A stretch of DNA of 37,869 nt from a virus, in the IMG/VR virus record IMGVR_UViG_3300046367_000068, positions 1 to 37,869 of that record; one strand, written 5' to 3'. Both the position numbers and the translations under genes were made by a program. The notes under the pieces are model-generated. The model searched no databases and was not told where the DNA came from. It saw only the letters and a program-made list of their open reading frames with translations. This document shows, piece after piece, positions 30,561 to 37,869 of this stretch. Positions within the stretch are counted from its first letter, which is position 1, and each line of letters opens with the position of its first letter.

Positions 30561-33500
30561 ATGGCCAACTACCTGCCCCTCCCTGACGGTTCACGTTTAC
30601 GTATTCCAGACGGCATGTCCGAAAACGAAGCGATGCAGAAAGCACGTGTTAAGTTTCCTGACCTGTTCCCCAAACAAGGCGGCATGGCAGGGGCCTTCGG
30701 CAAAGGACTCGAGTCAACGCTCTCAGGCATGCAGACGGGCCTCGGCGCCCTCATGAACCCAGAAGAAGCGGCCCGTGCCGGCCAGCAGCGCGGCCAAGAC
30801 ATCAACAGTCGCTACGCCGAAGAAGTCAGCTTCGACAAAGTCCGTGAAGCCTACGACAAGAACGGCATCCTCTCCGCAGCAAAAGAAGCGCTAAGTCAAG
30901 TCCCCAAAGCAATCGCTGAGCAAGCACCCGGTATGGCCGCCACACTCGGCGGCGCGCGCCTTGGCGCCATGGCCGGTTCACTTGCAGGCCCCGCAGGCAC
31001 AGTCGTTGGTGGTGTGGCTGGTGCGTTGGCCCCGTCCCTCTTGCAGCAGTTCGGTGGCAACATTGAGCGCCAGCAAGCCGAAGGCGCCCCAATCAATCGT
31101 GGTAACGCGCTTGGTGCAGCAATCCCCCAAGCCGCGCTAGATGCCGCTGGTACCTTTATTCCTCTGGGTGGCAAGTTGGTGAGTCAGCTCACAGGCATCC
31201 CCATCAAGGGTCTGGCCAACAAGGGTGCGGCCAAGCTGGCCGAAGAATCTCTCCTCAAGACGTTGGCAAAAGGTACGGCCGTCGGCGCCTTGGCCGAAGT
31301 CCCCACTGAGATTGCCCAGCAGATGCTGGAGCGCGCGCAAGCCGGCCTGTCCTTAACCAGCCCAGACGCTCTGAAAGAGTACGGCGAGACCGCATACCAA
31401 GTTGGTTTGTTGGCGCCCATCGGCGCCGTCGGGCGCTTCTCGGAAAAGGGCGCAGCCCGTCAGCAAGTTGCGCAAGAGCAGGACGCCAAGGACTTGGCCG
31501 CCGCGCAGGCGGAGGAAGATCGCAAGAACCAGCCTGAGTATTTGCAGAAGCTGTCCGCTGACTTCACCGCTGCACGTTCACAGATGCAGGACCTCAACGA
31601 CCGCATTGACGCTGCCGCACCACCCAAGAAGCCCGGCAAGAACGCTAAGCCAGAAGCCATTCAGAAGTACAAAGCCGCGCGCGCAGCGTACACCCCTGCT
31701 CAGGAAGCTGAGTACAACGAAGCCAAGATGGCTAAGAACGACTTTCTCCAGAACACGTTCTCACCACTGCGTGAAGAATACAAACAGCGTCAGGCCCAGA
31801 TCAGCCAGATGGAGCAAGAGCGCATGGGCACCATGGAGCAGGAAGCTGCCCAGACCCAAGAGACGGCCGCAGCCCCAATCCCCAACGCTGACCCACAACA
31901 CAATGTCGTCACCCTCATGCAGCGTCACGACGCCATGGGCATCCAGCTGGACGAGCTGCAAACACAAGCCGCAGAAGCAGCGAAGGCAGGCGACACGGCC
32001 ACCATCTTGGCTTTGACTCCGCAGATCAACGCGCTCAAACAGCAGCAAGCCAGCGCGGCCGAGATCATCACACAGATGGGCGGCTCTACTGCCCCGACAA
32101 AAGAACTGGCCGCCGTTGCCGAGAAGCAGCTGGCCGATGCCCAAGCCAAGATGGCCGCGACACAGAAGGCGCTCATCACCGCCGCTGAGCAAGGCGATAC
32201 CGCCGCAACCGAGAAGTTGGCCAAGCAGTTGGACGCAGAGAAGCTGAACATCCAGCAGCTGCAAGAGAAGACAGCCAAGCAGATGCAGTTGCGCACAGTT
32301 GCTGAGACACCCGCCGGCGAGACCCCCGGCATGTTTGGCACCCAAGATAAACAAGACGACACCAAGGCCGCAGAAGTCTTGAAGGACGAAGCCGAGCGCG
32401 GTCTTTATGGTCCAGAAAGCAAGGCTGAGTCCGCCAAGCAAACGTTTGCCGAATCGGAAATTGGGCCGCGCGGTCTAGCCGAAACCACCACAAAAACAGC
32501 GGACGTTGACGCAGTCAACCAACCAAAGCTCAAAGAGCGTCTTGCCACGGCCAACACAGAACTTGCCGCCCTCGTGAAAGCGAAGGCCCCGCAGGAAGAA
32601 ATCTACGCCAAGACTGAGGAAGTTGCCAAGCTGGAGTCTCAGCTGCAACGTGCAACGGTTGAAGAAAAGACCAAAAAGGACAAGGACACGCTTGCCTTGT
32701 TCGGCAAAGAAAACCTCGTCAATGTGGCGTTGGGCAATCGCGATTTTGAGAACGGCCCCTACGTGCCACGGGACTTGGATGAGCAAGGCAAGGAGCGCGC
32801 GGAGCGTGAACGCGTCCTGCGTTTGTTGGAAGACCGCTTTGGTTTGGGTGGCGAAGACAAGATCACCAAAGGCCCGTTCAAAGGTGAGACCACGCGCAGC
32901 GTGCAGTCCACCCGCATGTATGAGCACCCCATGTTCAACGCGATCATGGCGAAGATTCAGCAGCACAAGGACAAGGTCGAGAAGAAGCAGCGCAACGCCA
33001 AGCAATCCTTGCTGGACGAGCTGTACGAGCAAGCCAACATCTACAACTACATCCACGAGCTGCAAGGCGGCAACAAGAAGTCCGGCCCGGCCGAGTCCCC
33101 GATCGCTGCCGTTGCTGACCAACTGGTGAACTTGGCGCCCCCTGCACAAATTGTGGCTGGCTTGGATAAAAAGACACCGCGCAATCTGCAACGCACCAAA
33201 GATGCAGCACTGGCCAAGTACGAAAAGGCGTTGGCCAAGATCGAGATGGAGCGCAATGCCATCGAGAAGTTGTACAAACAGTTGTACCAGACTGTTGTGA
33301 AAATCACCCCGCTTGAGAAGGTGGAGTCCGTACGCCAGACCAAACAAGACTTGTTGGATGCGCAGCCAAAGCCTGTCGTATCAAAGGCCGCCAAGGAAGT
33401 TAAGCGCATCAACGAAGGCAACGTGGCCAAAGAAGCGTCCGAGACGCAGACCATGCGTGACTTGGCCTACATGCTCGGCATGGACACAGATGTGTACGAA

Positions 33501-36500
33501 CGCGCCAAGAAGCAGCTGGTACAACGCGGCAAGAAGATTGCCGACCAGTACACCAAGGACTCCAACGAGTACCGCGAGTTCATGGACTTGGCCAAGCCTG
33601 ACCTGCGCAATATTGCTGAGCGCGAGGGTGCCAAGACTGAGGAGTACAAGGAAGCGCTGGTTGAGCAGACCGAGTCGCTGAAGAAGTCTTACCAGTCTGC
33701 TGGCAAACAGGAGATGAAGTCCAAGCGCGACAAGTCGCCTGTGATGCGCAAGCAGTCCGCAGCGCCCGATCGTTTTGTGACCGGCTCACCTGAGAGCAAG
33801 GCTCGCGCAGCAGAAAAGCAAGAACGCTACGTGCAGTCGCTGAACGACGCATACGAAGCCATCCAGTCCGAGAACGACGGCACCTACGGCGAAGGTATGT
33901 GGCGTACAGCGCCACGCACGCAGGGCATCAACTTGGTAGAAGCCAAGAAGACCATTGACGGTTTGAAGCTACCCAAAGGCATCAAGTTCGTCTACGCCGA
34001 GTCGCTGGACGATGCCCCGAAAGAGTTTTTCATGGAAGCTGCGGCCCAAGGCTTGAAGCACATGGACTTGCTCAACAAGAAGGGCGTGGTCTTGAAGGAC
34101 GGCACCGTGATCGTCATCGGCGCGCACCACGCCAACATCAAAGACCTCGAAGCTACGATCGCTCACGAGTTGATTGGCCATTACAGCGTTCAGGGTTTGA
34201 TTGGTCGCAAGGGCCTGATCGACATGTTGAAGACCATCGACGGCCAGCTAGGGGGTTTGCTCAAGCTCGCCGATGACCTAGGCGTTGGTATCCAAGTTCG
34301 CAACGCAATCGAAGAAGCCAAGGCTGGTGGTGCTGACGACCTCAACGCTCGCTTTGTGGGCCTGAACGAGATGCTCGCCTACACCGAAGAACAGCGTGTC
34401 ACCGAGGACTTCTTGGCCAAAGCCAAGCGCTTCATGAAAGAGATTGTCGGCGCCGTGCGCAAGGCGTTCCGTGACATGGGCCTCATCAACACGGCTGAGC
34501 TCAGCACGAGCGACATATACAAGCTGCTGCGCGACGCGCGCAAGCAATTCAACGAAGGCAGCACCGGCGCATACCGTGACCCCAACGGTGGCTTGATGTT
34601 CCGCAGCGGCGCCAAGAGCACGGCCAAGCACAGCATCACAGCCAAGCCCTCCACGCTGACCGACAAGATCAAGGCCAACTTTTTTGGTCTGGGTGCACGC
34701 CAGCAATTTGTTGATAGTTACGCGTCGATCGACGCAGCCATCCGTGCGGGCATGGACAAGAAGATGCTCACCTCCATGGAGGGCGAGCAGGCCATGTACT
34801 ACCTGCGCTTCACCGAGCAGCGTAGCCAATACGTCGGTCAGTTCGTGACGAACGGCCCCGTGTCGCTTGAGTCCCAGAAGACACCGCGCGGCACCGAGTA
34901 CGTGTTCAAGTCCAAGAAGGGCCCGACCTTGATGAAGGTCGCCGAGCTTGCCGGTAAGTCTGGTCTCGGCAACGAAGCCACCGTCGAGGACTACCTGACC
35001 TCATACCTTGTTGGCCAACGCGCCAACGCTGTGGGTTGGAGCAAGCTCGGCAAGAGCGAGAAGGAAGCTCGCGCTGCTTACAAAGAAGTTATGGATAAGC
35101 TGGCCGCCAGCCCCAAGGCCAAGGCCGCGTTCGAGGCCGCCGCCAAGGAATACAAGGCATACAACGATGGCCTCATCGACTTCTTGGCGCAGTCCGGCGC
35201 GATCAGCCGTGGCAAAGCCGCTGAGCTGAAGTCCAAGCCCTACGTGCCTTTCTACCGCGAGAAAGACGGCAACGTCGAGCTCGTAGTCGATGGTGAGTCC
35301 ATCCTGCGCATCGGCAACATCAAGAACCAACCACAGCTCAAGGAGTTGCTGGGTGGCGATGAGAAGGTCATGCCGCTCTACGAGAGCGCTATGCAGAACA
35401 CCGCCATGATTACCGACATGGCCTTGCGCAACATCAAGACCAAGAACACCGCGTATGCGTTGAAGAAGGTTGGCATCGTGAGCCGCGTCGGTGACGGCAA
35501 AGGCCCGGCTGACTCCAGCATCGTGCGCTTCTTCGAGCACGGCGAACCCAAGTATGCGGTCGTCGACAAAGACGCCTTCGGCATCCCCGCTGAGCTCGTT
35601 GTCAAGTCCATGGAGGGTATTGCCACCACCATCCCCGCCGTCGTGCGCTTGATGGGCTACCCAGCTGATTGGCTGCGCCAGTTCGTGACACGCAACCCAG
35701 CGTACGCTGTGCGTCAGACCATTCGTGACCCGTTGTCTGCATGGCTCACCACCGGTACAGACTCAATGCCTGTGCTCAGCTCGCTGAAAGAACTCAGCAA
35801 AATGGTGGGCGGCCGCAGCGCAGCGGAGACAAAGCTCATGGAGTCTGGTGCAATTAGCAGCAACGTGTTTACAGGAGATTCCAAAGACCTGAAGACCTTC
35901 CTGCGCGACATCTCTGCCGGCAAGTCTGGCTGGGAGAAAGCCATGGCCAAGCTCGATGCCTTCGCTTTGCAGGGCGACTCATCTACCCGCGCCGTGATCT
36001 ACAACGAAGCGATCAAGCAAGGCATGACCGAGATGCAGGCCCTGACACGCACTTTGGAGTCCATGAACTTCTCACGTCGCGGCTTGTCACCAAGCATGCA
36101 GGTGCTGTCTACGCTCATCCCTTTTTTCAACGCACAGATTCAAGGTCTGGACGTGCTGTACCGTGCGTTTACTGGCCAGATGCCGTTCGAGAAGCAGCTC
36201 CAAGTGCGCGAGAAGATGTTGAAGCGCGGCACCATGCTGGCCGTGGCCGCCGTTGCCTACGCCGCGCTCATGCAGGACGACGAAGCGTACAAGAACGCCA
36301 AGCCCGAGGAACGTTACGGCAACTTCTTCCTGAGCATCCCGGGCATCGACGAACCAATGCGTGTGCCCCTGCCGTTCGAATTGGGCTACATCTTCAAGGC
36401 GTTGCCCGAGGCCATCTACAACATGGCAGTCGGCGACGAGAAGGCCAGCAACGCCATGGCCGGTATCGGCAAACTGTTCGCTCAGTCCAACCCGTTCGGC

Positions 36501-37172
36501 CTGCCGCAAGCCATCAAGCCAGCGACCGAAGTCATCCTCGGCAAGTCGTTCTACTCAGGCGACATCGAGTCGGCCCGTGACAAGCAAGTGCTCCCAACCG
36601 AGCGCTACCGCGACAACACATCCGAGCTGAGCAAGATGATCGGCAGCGTCACAGGCGAAGTGGGCCTGAGCCCCGTCAAGCTGGACTACCTGATTCGCGG
36701 CTACTTCGGCAGCTTGGGCGTTGCGCTGGCTCAGATCGGCAACCCTGTTCTGGCCAAGACACCCGAGAAAGAAGCGGCCAAGCCAACTACCAAGGTCAGC
36801 CAGATGCCGATCATCGGTTCGCTGTTCCAACCCATCGAAGGCCGTGGCCCCGGGGACGAAGCGTACGAGCGAATGGAGGAGATCAAACAAGCCAAAGGCA
36901 CCTTCACACGCTTGGTCGAGCAAGGCAAAGGCGCAGAGGCCCGTGCGTTCGCTCAACAGTATTCGACAGAACTGGCCATGGCCAGCACATCAGGCGCCGT
37001 GTACAAGCGACTCGGCGAGCTGGCGAAGCAAGAGCGTGCGATCAAGGCCAGCGCCAACATGGACACACCGCAGAAAGACGAAGCACTCAAGCGCATCGCT
37101 GACGCGAAGATCAAGTTGGCTCGGATGTTGACTCAGGCTTCCGACCGCGCCGCTGAAACAAAACCCCAATGA
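30561..37172 (+). CDS. Giant polyvalent internal virion protein with HELIGH metallopeptidase motif
   Basis: A 2203-residue protein. ATG 30561 fits MANYLPLPDGSRLRIPDGMS, a common start of phage polyvalent proteins; TTG 30555 adds only two residues. Residues about 100-260 are Gly/Ala-rich and hydrophobic (ARLGAMAGSLAGPAGTVVGG), a possible membrane-penetrating part. About 300-720 is coiled coil. A metallopeptidase-like module has HELIGH (His1202, Glu1203, His1206) with Glu1270 in NEMLAYTEE as likely third ligand. Residues about 1690-1960 (YPADWLRQFVTRNPAYAVRQ, IPFFNAQIQGLDVLYRAF) match what I know as a large polyvalent protein-associated domain (LPD38-type). Such proteins are packaged and injected. 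Protease substrate unknown; peptidoglycan or host proteins are possible. Confidence 0.8.
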   Translation: MANYLPLPDGSRLRIPDGMSENEAMQKARVKFPDLFPKQGGMAGAFGKGLESTLSGMQTGLGALMNPEEAARAGQQRGQDINSRYAEEVSFDKVREAYDKNGILSAAKEALSQVPKAIAEQAPGMAATLGGARLGAMAGSLAGPAGTVVGGVAGALAPSLLQQFGGNIERQQAEGAPINRGNALGAAIPQAALDAAGTFIPLGGKLVSQLTGIPIKGLANKGAAKLAEESLLKTLAKGTAVGALAEVPTEIAQQMLERAQAGLSLTSPDALKEYGETAYQVGLLAPIGAVGRFSEKGAARQQVAQEQDAKDLAAAQAEEDRKNQPEYLQKLSADFTAARSQMQDLNDRIDAAAPPKKPGKNAKPEAIQKYKAARAAYTPAQEAEYNEAKMAKNDFLQNTFSPLREEYKQRQAQISQMEQERMGTMEQEAAQTQETAAAPIPNADPQHNVVTLMQRHDAMGIQLDELQTQAAEAAKAGDTATILALTPQINALKQQQASAAEIITQMGGSTAPTKELAAVAEKQLADAQAKMAATQKALITAAEQGDTAATEKLAKQLDAEKLNIQQLQEKTAKQMQLRTVAETPAGETPGMFGTQDKQDDTKAAEVLKDEAERGLYGPESKAESAKQTFAESEIGPRGLAETTTKTADVDAVNQPKLKERLATANTELAALVKAKAPQEEIYAKTEEVAKLESQLQRATVEEKTKKDKDTLALFGKENLVNVALGNRDFENGPYVPRDLDEQGKERAERERVLRLLEDRFGLGGEDKITKGPFKGETTRSVQSTRMYEHPMFNAIMAKIQQHKDKVEKKQRNAKQSLLDELYEQANIYNYIHELQGGNKKSGPAESPIAAVADQLVNLAPPAQIVAGLDKKTPRNLQRTKDAALAKYEKALAKIEMERNAIEKLYKQLYQTVVKITPLEKVESVRQTKQDLLDAQPKPVVSKAAKEVKRINEGNVAKEASETQTMRDLAYMLGMDTDVYERAKKQLVQRGKKIADQYTKDSNEYREFMDLAKPDLRNIAEREGAKTEEYKEALVEQTESLKKSYQSAGKQEMKSKRDKSPVMRKQSAAPDRFVTGSPESKARAAEKQERYVQSLNDAYEAIQSENDGTYGEGMWRTAPRTQGINLVEAKKTIDGLKLPKGIKFVYAESLDDAPKEFFMEAAAQGLKHMDLLNKKGVVLKDGTVIVIGAHHANIKDLEATIAHELIGHYSVQGLIGRKGLIDMLKTIDGQLGGLLKLADDLGVGIQVRNAIEEAKAGGADDLNARFVGLNEMLAYTEEQRVTEDFLAKAKRFMKEIVGAVRKAFRDMGLINTAELSTSDIYKLLRDARKQFNEGSTGAYRDPNGGLMFRSGAKSTAKHSITAKPSTLTDKIKANFFGLGARQQFVDSYASIDAAIRAGMDKKMLTSMEGEQAMYYLRFTEQRSQYVGQFVTNGPVSLESQKTPRGTEYVFKSKKGPTLMKVAELAGKSGLGNEATVEDYLTSYLVGQRANAVGWSKLGKSEKEARAAYKEVMDKLAASPKAKAAFEAAAKEYKAYNDGLIDFLAQSGAISRGKAAELKSKPYVPFYREKDGNVELVVDGESILRIGNIKNQPQLKELLGGDEKVMPLYESAMQNTAMITDMALRNIKTKNTAYALKKVGIVSRVGDGKGPADSSIVRFFEHGEPKYAVVDKDAFGIPAELVVKSMEGIATTIPAVVRLMGYPADWLRQFVTRNPAYAVRQTIRDPLSAWLTTGTDSMPVLSSLKELSKMVGGRSAAETKLMESGAISSNVFTGDSKDLKTFLRDISAGKSGWEKAMAKLDAFALQGDSSTRAVIYNEAIKQGMTEMQALTRTLESMNFSRRGLSPSMQVLSTLIPFFNAQIQGLDVLYRAFTGQMPFEKQLQVREKMLKRGTMLAVAAVAYAALMQDDEAYKNAKPEERYGNFFLSIPGIDEPMRVPLPFELGYIFKALPEAIYNMAVGDEKASNAMAGIGKLFAQSNPFGLPQAIKPATEVILGKSFYSGDIESARDKQVLPTERYRDNTSELSKMIGSVTGEVGLSPVKLDYLIRGYFGSLGVALAQIGNPVLAKTPEKEAAKPTTKVSQMPIIGSLFQPIEGRGPGDEAYERMEEIKQAKGTFTRLVEQGKGAEARAFAQQYSTELAMASTSGAVYKRLGELAKQERAIKASANMDTPQKDEALKRIADAKIKLARMLTQASDRAAETKPQ

Positions 37173-37215
37173 GGCCGTCCTTGACCCCGATGGTGGCGCG
37201 GGTGTGAATCCGCAA

Positions 37216-37245
37216 AGGGAGCGCAGCTTTTAGGCCGCGCTCCCT
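37216..37245. terminator. Stem-loop between convergent genes
   Basis: AGGGAGCGC 37216-37224 pairs perfectly with GCGCTCCCT 37237-37245 around a 12-base loop. It lies between the giant gene stop and the end of the leftward gene, where a bidirectional terminator is expected. There is no T-tract directly after the stem on either strand, so the terminator call is tentative. Confidence 0.5.
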
Positions 37246-37258
37246 GACTCCGTGAACA

Positions 37259-37869
37259 TCAAGCGTCGGGACGAAGAAGCTCTCCTGTGGCTGGAGCTTC
37301 TCCCATGGGAAGTGAATCTTCATCAATGGTGTCCTTTGGGCGGCTGAGGTGCATCACGTTGACCCGCATGTTGGGGCCGTTTGTGCGCGAGGTCATGTCT
37401 TTCTTGATGTAGGTGACGTGGTACTTCGCTTCGAGCTGCGACTTGAAGTCAGAATACCCGAAGCTCATGGCCACGCAGTGCTGCTTCAACAGTTGCTCCT
37501 CGATGTAGTACTCGATGAACCCATCCTTCAAGGTGTCGTGCTCAACGCGGCCGAGCACCTTGTTGCGTGTCATCGACTTGTCCACCTCACCGTTGTCACC
37601 GCGGAACGCTTGGAACCCGCCGTCGAGTTTCTTCACGACCACGAAGCTGCCGTAGTTGTCACGGGTGTAGGCGTTCAACACGTCCTCAGCGTTGCGCTGC
37701 GCACGGCCAATGATGCCCCGAGCATGCTCAACCAGTTCGCGCAGCGCTTCCACTATGGCCTCGGTGGGCAGCGTGATGATGTCCGCGTACTTACTGCCGA
37801 GAAGAATCGAAGCCGCCACCGTGGTGGTGCAGGCCGCATGCCAGTAACGCTCGTCGTCCGAGAAGTTCA
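37259..37869 (-). CDS. Leftward hypothetical protein, N-terminus outside window (partial)
   Basis: The frame is open from the right edge (37869) to the TGA at 37261-37259, so at least 203 residues, and the true start lies beyond the window; the GTG at 37819 is not needed. The part upstream of it reads FSDDERYWHAACTTTVAASI, continuing smoothly into LLGSKYADIITLPTEAIVEA. Later segments are RDNYGSFVVVKKLDGGFQAF and CVAMSFGYSDFKSQLEAKYH, with a Pro/Asp-rich C-terminus. I recognise the FSxDERYWHAA start from uncharacterised phage proteins only. It probably belongs to the early or middle gene block reading in the opposite direction. No catalytic motif or membrane segment is visible. Confidence 0.75.
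   Translation of the reverse strand, partial: NFSDDERYWHAACTTTVAASILLGSKYADIITLPTEAIVEALRELVEHARGIIGRAQRNAEDVLNAYTRDNYGSFVVVKKLDGGFQAFRGDNGEVDKSMTRNKVLGRVEHDTLKDGFIEYYIEEQLLKQHCVAMSFGYSDFKSQLEAKYHVTYIKKDMTSRTNGPNMRVNVMHLSRPKDTIDEDSLPMGEAPATGELLRPDA

Noticed and set aside
1-37869. tRNA genes, integrase or attachment sites
   Set aside because: No cloverleaf-like sequence was seen in the few gaps, and no recombinase gene is present in the window; lysogeny cannot be judged from it.

Overview
The window is the late (virion assembly and lysis) region of a tailed bacteriophage genome with short-tailed, podovirus-type architecture. Almost every gene lies on the + strand in one tightly packed array with 1-15 nt gaps, many ATGA/TAATG overlaps and Shine-Dalgarno sites inside the preceding gene. 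There is no tail sheath or tape-measure gene. Instead there are connector and tail-hub proteins resembling P22 gp4/gp10 or T7 gp11/gp12, a series of internal (ejection-type) virion proteins, and a 2203-residue polyvalent protein. The base composition is moderately GC-rich. The peptidoglycan-targeting lysis genes fit a Gram-negative host. Several small families resemble proteins I associate with uncultured aquatic phages, so a freshwater proteobacterial host is a reasonable guess, but the sequence does not prove it.

Layout. 1-131: C-terminal end of the large terminase. 146-6218: head module, with portal, a small protein, a GroES-like protein, probable scaffold, a conserved small head-module protein, a probable decoration protein and the major capsid protein. 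6231-6366: a strong UUCG-loop terminator, then a leader with three interleaved helices (chained pseudoknots) ending at the Shine-Dalgarno of the next gene. 6367-7321: two small beta-rich structural proteins separated by a second UUCG terminator. 7327-10365: a small membrane protein, two runs of very small Lys/Arg-rich proteins, and between the runs a gp4-like connector and a zinc-ribbon protein. 10368-11039: a free-standing GIY-YIG/NUMOD3 homing endonuclease. 11041-12759: a second connector-type protein and two structural proteins.

12778-21566: host-recognition module. It holds a two-tier repeat protein, a 1495-residue fibre ending in a self-cleaving S74 chaperone, a second fibre, a polyglycine-rich adhesin, small accessory proteins and a cupin. 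21599-23487: lysis cassette (two membrane-anchored small proteins, holin, M15 endolysin). 23507-25821: tail hub and a small tail-associated protein. 25849-37172: internal virion proteins, a GNAT acetyltransferase and the giant polyvalent protein carrying a HELIGH metallopeptidase motif. 37259-37869: a leftward gene open at the window edge marks the end of the late array.

How the parts work together: terminase and portal package DNA into a capsid built on the scaffold; the connectors and hub close the head; fibres and the Gly-rich tip bind the host; the internal proteins and giant protein are probably ejected with the DNA; holin and endolysin release progeny. The least explained elements are the pseudoknotted leader after the capsid gene, the GroES-like gene, the tandem small basic proteins, and a short Gly-Gly-x-Val/Ile motif shared by small basic proteins and the internal virion proteins.
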